A stretch of DNA of 64,000 nucleotides from NCBI GenBank assembly GCA_030549775.1, contig CM060176.1, positions 97,579,815 through 97,643,814 of the forward strand, in the 5' to 3' direction. How positions within the stretch are numbered: position 1 is the first letter of the stretch; each line of letters begins with the position of its first letter. Of this stretch, positions 1 through 13,000 are shown one piece after another. A program made the translations under genes and the position numbers. The notes under the pieces were generated by a model, which was not told the DNA's origin, made no database searches, and saw nothing but the letters and a program-made list of their open reading frames with translations. The DNA comes from Tamarix chinensis. Its lineage: Eukaryota; Streptophyta; Magnoliopsida; Caryophyllales; Tamaricaceae.

Positions 1-2325
1 ACCTCAGGCGCACTTTTTCAAACACCGCAATGCATAGAATGTTATTGTTAACCATTAAATAAAAAATCGTGGCCTAACTCCCACATCTTACACATGTGAT
101 AATGACTTACCTCTAGGGTTACTATTCAAGCCTCCTCTAAAACTCTAATTTTCCCCTTCGGTAATAACTATTTCCTTGGATTTTATATGGCTACCAAATC
201 TAGTATATATTCCCAAAATGTTATTGTTGACATCATATCCCAAGATTGCGGTCCAACTCTCCCATCTTGTACATGCGATAATAACTTACTCATAGGGTTA
301 CCACTCGGGTCTTTCAAAACCCTAATTTCACATTTTGATCATAACTCCTTCTCTAAAACCCAAATGACTCCCCAAATCTCTATGCCTACCTAATATGTCA
401 TCATTAACCTCATATTCAATCCCTAGTATCAATCTCTCACTTTTCTTACATGTGATCATGACTTCCCCTTGGTTTTACTAATCATACTTATGGCCTTTTC
501 CTTCCTTTATTTACCATAAACCCTAACCTATTTTGAGTCAACTAACACCCTAAAATACTCAACATGCCACTTTTTAATCGTATTAACCAAAATGCTCCTA
601 GGTCACTGGAATACCTTTTTTACCTTCCCCAAATAACTGGACACCCAATATGAAGGATTCTTTAACTTTCCACGCATACAATATCATAAAAGTCATGGAC
701 ATGATTATACATAAATACTCTGTATTCATCCCAGTCATATCTATACAGCTTTCTTACCTTCTTCTACCATCAAGCAAAACTGTATATTATATACAACACC
801 AGAGTAACATAACATTTCATACCATGCCATCACACATCAACACAATTAGGACATATATTATAACACAATAAAAATCTATCTATGATGGTATCCTTACTGA
901 AGCAGCTCCGGTCTCTAAGAACGCAAGACCTACGCTTCCTCCTCTGCTATCACCGGAATATCACCAAGATATAAGAACATACATAGTTTAGTTGTTTTTT
1001 TTTTTTTTAAAGACTTTGACCTAAATGGAAACTAAAAGAGGATAAAGGAAATGGAGGCAACCGAAGTGGGAAAGATTGTGTAGGATGGCGCACGGCGGTG
1101 ATGGTGGTGTTTCGAGGGTGGGTGAGGGTTGGTAGCTAGGGTCAAGGTGGTGGTGGTGGTATTGGAGCTGACAAGAGTTGGTGGCGGTTAGTGGTTTTGG
1201 AGCTAGCGACTAGCAGTGGTGCAGGGAGGAGAGTGGCCGAGAGGGAGAAAGAAGGAAGGAGAAAAAGGGAGGGCTTGCAGTGGTGGTGATGTTGGCTGGG
1301 GTGCCTGCGTAGGGTGGCTCTGGTATGGTGGTGGCAAGGAGGGAGAGAAGGGGGCTAGTTGTGATGGTGCAGCCAGCCACATCTATATGTGCAGGAGAAG
1401 AAAAGAGGAGAATGGTGGCACGGCAGGGGGTGCTGGCATGGTGCAGGCAGGGATGGGAGGTGGCAGGAAGGTTAGCTAGGAGATAACAGGTGGCGACGAC
1501 GCTATAGGATAGGCAAAGGAGGGAGTAAAAACAAGGGAGGCTTAGTTGGTTGGCTCAATGGTGGGGGAAAGGGAGAGAGGAGTGATCAAGGGGGTATATA
1601 TGTAGGGAAGGGTCAAGGGAAAAAGGGAAGACGACAGGGGGAAAAGGCACAGGCTCCTGCGTGCATGATTGCAAGAGAGGATGGATTGGGGGTACAGGGG
1701 CAGGTGCTGGGCACAAGGTGTAGGGACAAGGTGCAGGTGCAGGGGAGGGGTAGGGTTGTGCGGTAGGGCATGCATGGTGTTGCATGGCCAAGAGAGGTAA
1801 GGAGAGGGACGTGCAAGATGGTTGGGGGAGGGGTTGTTTGGTGCAGAAAAAGAAAGGGAAGGGGGGTGAGGAAGACGACAGGCTGGGGAGGAAGAAAAAA
1901 GAAAAGAAAAGGAAGAAAAGTAAAGGGATAAGAAAGAAGGAAAAAAGAAGAAGAGGGGGAACGGGCTTGGGCTTGCCCAAGGAGGAGAGAAAGGAAAAAA
2001 AAAGAGAAGAAGAAGAGTTGGGCTGTGGGTGGTGCAACTGGGGAAGAAGAAGGAGAAGAAGAAAGAAGAAAAAAGGAAAAGAAGAAGAAAGAAAAAGAAG
2101 GAATAAAGAAGAAAAAGAGAAGGGAAAATTTTGGGTGTGGGATTTGGGTTTAGGTTTTTAGGGTTAAATTTCTGGATAAGTTATTAAAAAATTTTTATCT
2201 ATAAATTTTTTGGGTTTGGGGTTAGGTTAAAATAAGATAATTAAAAAAATTTAAGTATTAGAAATTAGGTTAGATTAAAATGTTGATAAATCAAAATTAA
2301 AATTTTATAATATTTCAGAATATTA
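1..2325 (-). mobile_element. Truncated gypsy-type LTR at the window edge
   Basis: This stretch resembles the long LTR of the gypsy element at 25587-27744. It has the same order: an AT-rich part with repeated blocks about 200 bp apart around an acatgtgataatgactta-type motif (about 60-480), then a purine-rich island (about 1020-2130), then AT-rich sequence. Positions 480-620 also align with the resumed LTR at 63040-63130. Reading on the minus strand, a TATA stretch at 1595-1601 is followed by CCCCC, as in the other LTRs here. The left end lies outside the window, and the right end near 2325 (aatattac instead of the usual gtattaca) is a guess. Open frames in the purine-rich island are low-complexity Lys/Arg/Glu/Gly strings and are not called as genes. 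Confidence 0.55.
1595..1601 (-). promoter_or_regulatory. Putative LTR TATA box
   Basis: TATATAT on the minus strand followed directly by a run of C, at the same relative place (inside the pyrimidine-rich part of the LTR) as the TATA boxes at 23164, 27305 and 48508. This would be the U3-R core promoter of the LTR. Inferred from shared position only. Confidence 0.35.
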
Positions 2326-3760
2326 CTCTCAAGAACACCTCCGAAGTGTGTCCAACATCAACTGGGTTTTTTTGACTTATTCCTAGATAACTTGGATTGA
2401 TAATGACATTAGCTTGGCTTCGAGCTTCTTTCCACACAAAACTAGTGTTGCCTGGATGGATGGATGAAGTGACAGTTGAGTGTGGCAAAAGATTCTAAAG
2501 TTTTGCACAGGTTGACAAGAGTTGTTTAGGTGTGGCAATGACCTACCTTTGACACTTTAATGCCTAATGGAGTTAACTATTGGTACTCAGGATGTGAGGG
2601 AGGCTTCCTTAAACCAAGGGAAGGTGATGGGGAAGTGGTAGAGGGCTTTCTTGGTGTCTCAGAATGTAATCAAGGCTGGATATAGACTATGGTTGTGATT
2701 TTAGGCGGTGTGAAAGGGATATGCAAGGGTTTTGGGGAGACATTAGGGTTTGTGGGAGCTACAGAGGGGTGCAAAGGGGCTATGATAAGCGTTGAGAGTT
2801 GGCAATGGCCGGTGCTATTGGAGTGGTTGCTGAGGGGTCGTATGGGGAAGGGATGGATGGGGAGTATTGTGGGTGGAGTTTTTGGCAGCTAGATTGTCTT
2901 TGGGATGGCTCACTGGAGGTCAGCAAGCACAGGTGAGGTGGCTTTGGGGGGGGGGTTGGGAAATTGAGGTTTTGTAACATTGGTGTTGTTGGGATTGTTT
3001 GGGTGGTGAGGGATGGTCGGCAATGGTTGGATGCAAAGGGCAATGGGCTGATTCGTGCAGTGCTGTCGTGGCGATGACCATGGGGGCAATGGAGAGAGGT
3101 GGTAATGATGCAGGAGCCTAGACAAGGGCGGGGGCAACCAAGCGAAGGCCAGCAATGTTGCCGGTGGCTTCGCTGGTCATGTGCAGTGGTCTGTCAAGCG
3201 GCACAAGGGGTTCAGTGGCTGTTAGTGAGGCTTCTGACTCCTTTTGCTTCTTTTGGGTACCTGAGTTTTGCAACGGTGCATGGATTCTTTCCAAAGAATG
3301 TTGTCACTATGTGTGAGCTTCCTGTGTAGCCTGAATCAATTTCAGTAGTGCTTGATCGACCTGCTGTTGTTCTTCTGCCACAACGGGTGTGATCTCAATT
3401 TCTTTCTTCATTAATTGATCATCTTAGTTCCGTGTTTAAGCCTTGAGCCCTAAGTTCCGTGTTGATTTTGAACTCCAAAATGCCTCTTAGACTTGTTCTT
3501 GTTGCAAATTGATTGCTTATGACCCATGATGATTGTAGAATTGAAAGAGGAGTGAATTAGGTGGATTGATTGGCTGAATTAGGTAAGAATTGAAAGTAGA
3601 AGAGAGGAAAAGGAGGAGGTAGGTATGGCCAGCAGCCTGAAGAGAGAGAGAGAGAGAGATCGGAAGTTAATAAGAGAATTAACTAATCTGTTAGTTCCTC
3701 AATTGTTGCCCATTAGCTTGGAGTCATATGCCTATTTATACCATTGCATCCTATGGGTTG
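2326..3760 (-). other. Possible leader and gag remnant of a retroelement
   Basis: There is no intact gene. Read on the minus strand, a TATAAATAGG sequence (about 3732-3741) is followed by a CT repeat (about 3643-3658) and a leader. Next comes degenerate coding-like sequence with a glutamine-rich start (VAEEQQQVDQALLKL, near 3385-3340) and long Pro/Ser/His-rich stretches down to about 2600. That arrangement recalls the 5' part of an LTR retrotransposon running leftward, but no PBS, zinc knuckle or second LTR was found. An unrelated G-rich intergenic stretch remains possible. Confidence 0.25.
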
Positions 3761-4415
3761 GGTCTTTTTAAAAGATGGAAACTAAATTACTTTCCTAAAT
3801 CTTATGAATAATATCTCAACTAATATCTAAATACTTCTTGGCTAATTAAACTAAATAACTGGGTATAAACTAATAAGGAAAGATATTGATAATTTGCTAC
3901 TTGCTTTATTTCATAATGTAAGGCATACTTAATTTTTACCCACATATTATGAAGCATCAAATTCTGGATAAAAAGTTATCTACTTTTACTAATAAGCCTT
4001 GATATGAAATTTAATCTTTACTCATTTAAATTAGAAAGAGAATAATATAAGGTCAAACTTGGAAACAAAACATTAATTTGTTGATATTTTTCATAAATGA
4101 CTTAAATTATGAAACAAAATCAGAATCAGAAATCTAACATGCCTTATATTATAAAATAGAGGAGGCAAAAGATAATATGCTAAAAGATACTGAAATGTAG
4201 CTTTTTGGCAGCAGGGGTTTGACAAGCACAAGTTATATCTTGCACTTGGGTGCATCTTGCAATGTGCACCCAACTGATGTGGCCATGCTATATTTAAAAA
4301 AAATAAAAAATTCGACATACTGGGCACACCTGTACAAACACTTATGTACGAACAGGAAGATTGCATATTCCTCTTTATAGTTATATACTTTTGAAGTAAA
4401 AAAATAAAGTATATA
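3761..4415. other. AT-rich sequence with no recognised feature
   Basis: No coding potential, repeat or element boundary was recognised here. The 122-residue frame on the minus strand (4091-4459) has no family resemblance and runs into the inverted repeat starting at 4416. Confidence 0.4.
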
Positions 4416-4568
4416 TGTACAGTACCTATGTTCAACATATCATGTTGGGTGCTCATCAAATATTTTATATATGCTCAACTCATACTTATTACTTGTTCAT
4501 TAACTACTTAAGATATGTTCAACACATTTATTATATGGTCAACATGTGTGTTCGGCAACTATTTTGCA
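4416..4568 (+). repeat. Left terminal inverted repeat
   Basis: Pairs with 5427-5586 in inverted orientation. The outer dozen bases (TGTACAGTACCT) are identical; the rest is diverged by substitutions and small indels. Confidence 0.6.
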
Positions 4569-4937
4569 TCTGTTTACAAGTATTTTTAGCATTTCTCTTT
4601 CAGCAACTATTTAATTATATACTCCGTGTATAAGATAATAAGTTCAGAGAAAATGAAGTAGCTAGTATTTTATTTATTTATTTATTTTTATCTTTTTCAA
4701 GGGTCATATCTGTTTCTAGTAAGCCACAATTCAACCACTGTTGTACGAAGGTGCTAAGAGAGCTAGCTGTTAGTTCAGAAAGTTGGTAATATCATATAAA
4801 TCTTTCTTCATATTTCTTATACAAACTGCTTTTGAAGATATGGCCACTGGGGAAAAAAATGCCAACATTTTCGATCTGACCAGGAGCTTGGTGTCATAAT
4901 TACGCAGCCACCTTATTTGAATTAACAATTTTAGTTG

Positions 4938-5283
4938 TCATTCTTCAAAATCAGTTGAAACTGAAGAATATTTGCGAGCTAAGTGACCAACAATGCTTTG
5001 CAGAGGGGCAAGAAAGTTACTCCAACTCCATTCACCACCAAATTGATTCTGTAGTCCTGTAGACAACGGTGTGGAGTTAATAGCTGCCAGCCTTGAGGTC
5101 ATTGACAGCTTGCTCTGCTCCTCTGGTTGCCTTAACATAGGAGACTGTTGCCTCACTGATAAGGGGTCTACCAAATGCCTTGGCTCGCCGATTCAGTGAT
5201 GGCCCATTATACCAGGCTTTTCTTATTAACGAGTTGATAGCCTCTCTTTGTGCCCAACCTTCATGAGCAGCAACCCTGGGCAA
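4938..5283 (-). pseudogene. Captured or relict protein-coding fragment, family not recognised
   Basis: The minus strand carries two adjoining frames with ordinary, gene-like composition, unlike the low-complexity frames elsewhere. The first (about 5281-5077) includes AHEGWAQREAINSLIRKAW and GRPLISEATVSYVKATRGAE. The second (about 5110-4938) includes LQNQFGGEWSWSNFLAPLQ and ends LARKYSSVSTDFEE before a stop. They appear to be one protein C-terminus broken by a frameshift near 5090-5105. An AG at 5280-5279 (CCCAG before GGTTGC) could be a splice acceptor, and a stop lies just upstream in frame, so an exon start there is plausible. I do not recognise the family. It sits between the inverted repeats of 4416-5586, which suggests capture; a genuine last exon of a leftward gene is the alternative. 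Confidence 0.45.
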
Positions 5284-5426
5284 GCATGTGGCATTTCAGT
5301 GGGTATTGTAGTCAGGATCAGGGAATTCAATAATTATGCTGTGTTTTCCAACCTAGTCAGGACTGAAATAAAGTAGCTAGTTACTAAGCATGCAGGGACA
5401 ACATGAAGAATGTTTCTGATCGTACG

Positions 5427-5586
5427 GCAAATATGTGCCAAACATGTACTAAATAATTATGGAACAGACAACATGTGCTGATTATATACTAAGTAGTTGA
5501 TGAATATGTGCTAAGTATGTGCTGAACATATATTAAATATTTAATAAACATCCAACAAGTTTGTTGGACATATAAGGTACTGTACA
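5427..5586 (-). repeat. Right terminal inverted repeat
   Basis: Inverted partner of 4416-4568. On the + strand it ends AGGTACTGTACA, the reverse complement of the left terminus. Confidence 0.6.
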
Positions 5587-6900
5587 TAGTTATTATTATT
5601 ATTATTATTATTTTTGCATCAAAAACATATTAATATAAGAATATAAGTGTATTTATAGTAAAGAAAACAAGAAATGTTTTGGTATAATTCTTTTATTTTT
5701 TTAATAACCACAATGTATTAGAGGAAAAAGGAGAATGAGCTCTCTGTGTATGTTATTTTCTTTATTTTTCATTATTTACAAATTCTACCACCTGTTTGTA
5801 TTTGGCCTGCTTATTTGCAGTAGATAGGTATTTATTTATTTATTTTTACTATTCTAGTTTGTGCCCAGGATATAAGAATTGCTTGGCAAGGGTGCTTGTG
5901 CCATACGTGCTTTTAACGTTGAGATGTCAACCTTTTCCTAACCCAGTGCTATCTGTTTTTGTTTTTCCGTCATGTTGCATAAACGGTATCTCTTTTCTTT
6001 TATTTTATTTTTGGCTTTTCATCCTTTTGTTGAATGTTGTAGAAATGTAAGACTTGTAAATCAGGATTTGAGTGCGAACTATCCTTGCACAGTCACACTG
6101 TTGGAGGTGTAAACAGATGAATAGATACTTGTTTATGACCTTGTGGGAGTCAAAAGCACTGATTTCAATTACTTCAAAGTCAAGTTACTGCTGTGGGTAT
6201 GCCCTTGGTAAGCCTGTGGCATTGTACTTGGCTACTCAAAGGAGTAGTCAAAATTCTGGAGGTCAATGTTATACAGAACATTGCATCTCTCAGTTGCCTT
6301 CCAAAAGTTGATAACAAACTGAGCTTATGGCAGAAATGAAGCTTATCAGAAGTTAAAACATAGAAGAAGAGAGGGCAAGGCAAGTAAGGAGGGGTTGCTT
6401 AAACTTTCTTTCTCTTGGTGCTTGGCCCTATAAGATATGTTTAACATTCATTTTGATAAGGAGTTTCGTTTCTATTCAGTCCCAATACAGCGTCTTCAGT
6501 TTTATTGGAAGAAAAAAAATTTGGAATTTCATTCATGGTAGTGACAAAGTCTTTTGAATGAGGACAAGACATCCTCACAACAGGATCAATAGAATGAACA
6601 TCAGTTGTGTGCAGCCTCTACAATTTGTCACAGTAATAAAATCCCAGTGGTTTCAGATCCATCTTGGGGGCACTTGGAATGTTCTTCAATGTTTGGTATT
6701 TTCATATGTGCGAACGCTTTGGCTTAGAGATAGCTGGCATCTTATTTTCACATGATTGTTCTACTTTCCCACTTTAATTTTCACATTTTTGCATGTCCCT
6801 GTTCATAATGGTGTATTTTGTTTGTTGATTGGCATTGTGGATTACAATGCATGGATTGGTGAAATCAGGATATTTCATCTGAATTTTGACATAACTTCAG
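5587..6900. other. AT-rich sequence before LST8 exon, probably intronic
   Basis: T-rich stretches and short ATT runs (5589-5612) are typical of plant introns. I searched for the preceding LST8 exon (the blade with GDQNGNIRVWDL-type sequence) and did not find it, so it must lie further upstream or outside the window. Open frames at 5796-6050, 6072-6311 and 6558-6974 show no family resemblance. Confidence 0.45.
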
Positions 6901-7017
6901 GTTCCAGAGGTGGATACAGCTGTCAGGTCATTAACAGTAATGTGGGATGGGACCATGGTTGTTGCTGCGAATAATCATGGCACATGTTACGTATGGCGGT
7001 TGATGCGTGGAACCCAG
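6901..7017 (+). CDS. LST8: LST8 exon (blade 5)
   Basis: Starts after TTCAG and ends CCCAG|GTATGT. It encodes 39 residues from [11 protein letters not shown] to [10 protein letters not shown] in phase 0. Confidence 0.93.
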
Positions 7018-10000
7018 GTATGTGATTGTTCTGGTTTTTCAGAGATGAAGTGAATTATTACCAAACCTAAATTGGATTGATCCGAGTAAATTATCTGTTG
7101 CAGACAATGACCAACTTTGAGCCACTTCACAGACTTCAAGCACACAATGGATACATTTTGAAGTGCTTGCTTTCCCCGGAGTATTGTGAACCTAACAGGT
7201 TGGTAGCCTTTTGAACTACCTACTATCTATCTTAGAGCTCCCAAGTTTGTCAATGCATGAGATATCAACCTCCAATTCTGTGCGGCAACGAAAAGACTAC
7301 TAATATTATTATGAAAAAGAAAATAGGGGCAAGGAGATTGGCACTAAGTACTGTTACCCTTATCAATTTCATCATTTTCGTTGATTGCTTGTTCCTCAAC
7401 ATCAGTTAGACTCTACATATATGGGCACTTTCTCTTGCTTTGATGATGACTTGAGATTTACCCCCATCACTGATAGAAGAGCAAAAAGATATTCATATTA
7501 AAGCTAAAGCTAGGATTGTTCATGTAATCCAATATCCAATGAACCGGTTCGATATTTGAATCTATATGATTTGAAAAATCAAATAATTGATCCATTCAAC
7601 AAAATATCAAACAAATTGGCTACTCAATCTGATATATGCAAATAATATACGATCCAATAAATTATGTATATATATATATATATATTCTAAAAATTAGTTA
7701 TCGTTAATAAATTTTATACTTTTTAATTAGAAAATTGTCAAATATTTATGTATTATCAAAAAGGTGAAATTACTAATTGAATATAATGTAATTTAAGACT
7801 TGAATCAAATTATTTTATTAAACTTGTTTATTATCTTTCGATTGGAGAATTTTTTATTTTTATATATTCAAAAGTTTTCCTAATGTATTATTTGGGATCC
7901 GATATAAAATTCCGAATATCTACAGTATTAGATATTCAAAACAATTTTACGGATATTTGATTCATGAGCATCCCAACATGGAGTTGTCGTTATCATGTAG
8001 AACTTTGTTTAGGATAAATTTTATTTGGATACCATGATATTTTAGCTAATTTTACATAAATATCATGTGTTTTGAATAATTCTAAAGTGGTGTCAATGTA
8101 TTCTTAATTTTCTTTTTCACTTTATTACCACACTATTAACATTTTGAATTTTAGAATTAGGGATGACAACAGGTCTGGTACGGATTAGTTATCCCTATCC
8201 ATTACTCAACCCTAATAAGGAAATCTATATCCGTATCCAAGTCTGGCGAGTACTTTTTTCCTCTTTCATATCCATATTATTTTATCCAAATCCATTTACA
8301 TATCCATTGGGTTTAAAATAAAAACCATCAAATGTTATAATTAATTACTTAGATTGTTAGGGTTTAATTATATTTTCGTCTTTATCCTTATAAATTATAT
8401 TAAAGGTTGTATAATAGAAGGATGAAAAAATAGTTTCATATTGGGTAAACAGATGTGGGTACGGGTATGGATATGAAGGCAGATATGAATTTAAGAATTC
8501 TTTACCCCTATCCATACCCAAACCCAAATTCGGCAAATATTTTTTCCCTTCCTTCATATCCGTTTATACATTTCTATTTATACATTTTGGATAAAATCCG
8601 TTTTAGAATACTAAAATTATGAATTTATTACATCACTTTTTTTCTAAGCTAATTTGCAAGTATTTTAATCATTTAATTTCCTTGGAAATTTTGGAAACTT
8701 TTGATATTGTAGATATTTTGATTCTGGCCAATGATGATGCTATAGCTTCAATCCAAATAATTCTCACAAAATTAGTATTCACAATTTGTGAGGGATGTCT
8801 AACTATGTAAGAAGCTTTTGACTGATACTAAAATTTGAAGAAACTAAACATTGGCAAAAAAATTTAAAAAAGTATTCTAATGATTAAAATACTTCCAAGC
8901 TACTTTAGAAAAATATGCTGACGTAATTTTTTTTTAATCTTTATAGTAGTAGTTTAAGAATAACATGGCTTAAAAGATGGTTCTCAAGTCAAGAAAGTAA
9001 AAATGCCTAGGTATTTTTTAGGAAATTATTCAAAAACATGGTACCTAAATGGAAATAGTTGAAATGTCATGGTACTTGTATCTATTATGTTATTGGTTAT
9101 TAAGGTTGTATTTGGTAGTTGCCTCTTGGCTTTTATTTTTTATTTTTTTTGTAAGAGTTGACACATCTATTGGGTTGGTAGCCAAGATAAGATCATATGG
9201 CTATATAAGATATTACTTACTATGGGAGCTTGTGGTATTGTCAAACTAGGAGACTGTGTATACATACACACAAGGTATTAGAGTAATCACTATGGCAAGG
9301 GCTTGTCAGTTAAAATAAAAAAAATGCAATATAAAATTTTTATAGGATAAAGGATGAAGTGATTGGCACTTTGTTGTTGTAACACCTCCATTTTTAACAC
9401 TTAGGAATTTCTTTAATAGAAGTTGATTACACAAGCTAAGTCCATGTTTGGAGTTACTTATCAAAATTAATTATCTATGATAACTACTTATTTTAGAAAC
9501 TTTTTAGCCTAAAGAATTTCTTAGAATAAGTGTTAAGGTTAAAACGTTTATCCGCTTAAATTAAAAACAACAATTGATCAAAAGCTGATAAAGATTTCAT
9601 TACAATATTAAACTGTTTGAATTATAAAAGATCAGACAAAAGTGTTACAACTGACAAGAGCAAGAATTACAGAAGGGGACATAAGAGTCCAAGGGATATC
9701 CATATCAAAAGATGTTGGAATGGATATCGGATAGACCTAACTCTCAACCCCTACCGAAAAACATCAAGTTGTACCCTTAAAGTACTCCATAAAATGGAAC
9801 CTATTAGTTCAACGGTATCAAGTAAACCACTACACAATATTGAGTATGCAAATATAGTACATAAAAGGTAGCACGAAGTATCAAGGCATAACACGTTACA
9901 TAACTAAGTGTCACATTCATACTATAACTTATATCATACCATATGCCACATATTCATTATATCAAATTTAACCATATACGACTATTCATTAATCCAATTA

Positions 10001-13000
10001 TATCAAGAGTCTCCCACGAAAGGTGAACACCAAACCATAGTTAAGGCCTTTTACAATAACCACCTCCATACCACTTATAACATGATAAGGAAAGCACTGA
10101 GATAATTATCAACCAATATGTCAAATTCAAACAGTGTATGGATGTAACTATCAAACCAATATTCTAAAATCAATTAGTGATTAGAGACATCTACCATACT
10201 GACAGAGCACAACAATTCATTTAAATCCTTATACAACAATTATTTTTATTTTTAATTGCTCGAGGGATACAATAATAATCTAGAGACATAAAGTACACCA
10301 GTCATATTGACACACTAAAGTAACACAGTATCCTCCCAACTTATAACACAAAGACATACAAGTAATCTGGTCATACTGGTGTAACAAGAAAACACAATAT
10401 CCTCCCATATTAGGATACTTAATCCTTAAGTATTGATACCCTATATAAGGCTCATAGATCGCTTATAGAGTAGATTAGGGCCTTAGTTGAATTCCCGAAG
10501 CATCTGATAAAACCACCAAGCTAATTCGAGGGTCCTACCTCTTTTATAGGATAACTTACTTTAAAGAGTACCCATTCTCAAATATCAAGGTCTTCTACTT
10601 TAAATATTAAATTTTTAATAAGATGATCATAAAATATCACATAATACTCAATGACTCTAATTGCATAACCATTTTCCCTTTCTTTTCAGTTATTCAAGTC
10701 AACCATAAGGTCAATGATCCAAACTAAAATCAAAGTTAAACAATAAGGTTAATTGATGTAGATTTGCATACTCCACTCCCCATGTGCAAATACCACCAAG
10801 AATCAACACCAATTCGAATGATATAATTCAAACTCAAAGTATGGGAAATGGATATGATTGAAATAGATTTCACAAAGTAAACATTGCCAAATTAGACCTT
10901 GAAAGGTAGGAATAACTTTGAAGAAATTTACAAAGTATATCTTTAAAGACTCAAACCCAAACTTACTAAGATGAATGGATATGTACAACTTCAATTCACA
11001 AAGAATATAAAATCGAATGAAACTCACAAAGAGAATTATATTATTTAACTCAATATTACACTACTTACAAGAGTGTGTGTATGCCATATATATAGGTATA
11101 TCCCACGAAATATCCAGCCATCAAACTATATTACACGTTGGGATAATTGGGAAATTAGTTGATAACAAATCTTAGCTAACTAGGGAACCCTAGCTAAGTA
11201 GTTTGAACCAAGATGACTGTAACCTCCACGTGGCATGACTGATTTTCCAAGTTCAAGTTGTCACATTATCATCATTGACTTCAACAAAGTGTCCAACTCA
11301 GCAAGGCTTCGCTTGGTTGCACAAAATTGCTTATTTTGCAAGATTCTTCAATTTATGCCCAAATCTTCAATAAAGTATTTGGAATTTGAAAAATACCTCC
11401 AATAACTTTAAGAAACATCTGAAACATATTCAAAACACATGTTTAAATGTATGAATGAGGATGCTCCTGCATCATTCTTTAAAAAAAATTACCTCTTGAA
11501 GAATTTGACGTCAAATTAAAATATTTGAGTGTGCATAACATCAAGATGAACACATATTCTTAAAGGTGATGCTTGTTCTTGAATGTATTCCAATGTTTCT
11601 TCAAGGAATCCGTTGGATCATAAAAAAACACCTTATGACCGAATACATCATGATTATCTAACATGGCATATGGCTTCGAATCAAACTCCAACTTCATGCT
11701 TTTTTCACGTATGAAATTCAGCTTCAAATCATCAAAATAACTCAGGGGGAATAATCATCATGAAGCATCGAATCACATAATGGCTAAAATATCAATGTCT
11801 AGCCATATAAGAATGAAAAAATTCTAGAATAATAATGAACATGATCTTCATAGGTTTTGATTTTCTTCATTATGAAACATGATTCTCCTTTTTCTTCAAA
11901 GATACTAGGACAATCACCATCTTCATTTTGCCATCCATCACTTGAATCATCTTTGACTTCTTCCTTCTTTTCTTCTTTTCTTGCCACTTCAATTTCTTTC
12001 AATGTCTACGTGCACTTGTTAGGGCATTTTTTGGCAAAATTTCCATAACCTCTACACTTAGTATGCCTTCAACCACCTTATCTTTCTTTCTATCTTCACA
12101 TGGCAGCAATTTTTTTTCTTCCATACTTGCATTTGAACTAGAAGTAATATCATGTGAAACGGACAAAATAGGTTTAGATATTGCCTTGTTCTTCTTAAGT
12201 TGCTTGTTGAGCTTTAAGGCTAATTGATCATGTCTTCAAGTGAGTCATACAATTTAGCCTCCACCTTGTCTCTAATGCTGAAATTCGAGCCTCCAAGGAA
12301 CCTAGCACAAGTTTGCTTCTTTCTCTCTTGAATCTGCATATCAAGGAAAGTTTTTCAAACTCTTTCGTGTACTCTTCCACACTTGAAGTTCCTCGCCTCA
12401 AGGAAATCATTTTGATGAAGGTATCTTGTTCAAACTCTCTTGGGATGAACTTTCTCTTTATATGTTTCTTCAATTTTTTTCCAAAAGTTAATCTTTGGTT
12501 TGCCCCTCTCTCTACTTCTCTTGAGAATATCAAACCAAGTTCTAGCAAACTTTCTTAGTTTGAGTTTGGCAAGCTTACATCTCATTTGATCTTCATACTC
12601 TTTAAACTCGAAAATAGACTCCATATTTTGCATTCAATCAATGAACACCTCGGCATCCAACTTTCCGTAAAATTCTGGAAGTTCTACTTTAACGCTCTTC
12701 TCGTCATCACCATGATCATGCCTTGGATGTCTTTGAAATGATCCACTAGATGTACTACCGTCCACATCTGTTCCAATCTTTCATTAACACATCCTTCTCT
12801 AAATTGCTAGGCTTTACTCAACATGCCTTCATATCTATCCTGATTCGCTTGTCTTTGATCATCCATATGTTGTAGTTGTATTTGCATCTTGGTTATGGTC
12901 TCAAGTAAAGACCTCATGACATCATCACTAGCCATTTGTATTCAGTAGAATTGAAAACCTTAATGACCAAATATAGTTGTGTGATACACAACCCAACCGA

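Larger units (their letters stand above)
4416..5586. mobile_element. DNA element with long terminal inverted repeats carrying a gene fragment
   Basis: Two inverted copies of about 155 bp bound this 1.17 kb unit: 4416-4568 and the reverse complement of 5427-5586. Both begin with TGTACAGTACCT and share blocks such as CATTAACTACTTA / CATCAACTACTTA. The interior contains a minus-strand protein-coding fragment (4938-5283). Long TIRs around a host gene fragment are the hallmark of Pack-MULE-type elements, but no transposase and no clear 9-bp target duplication were found, so the superfamily is open. TA dinucleotides flank both ends. The element lies upstream of the first visible LST8 exon, possibly inside an LST8 intron. 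Confidence 0.6.

Noticed and set aside
5587..6900. Upstream LST8 exons
   Set aside because: Looked for the blade 4 text (GDQNGNIRVWDL-like) and other WD motifs in + frames and found none.
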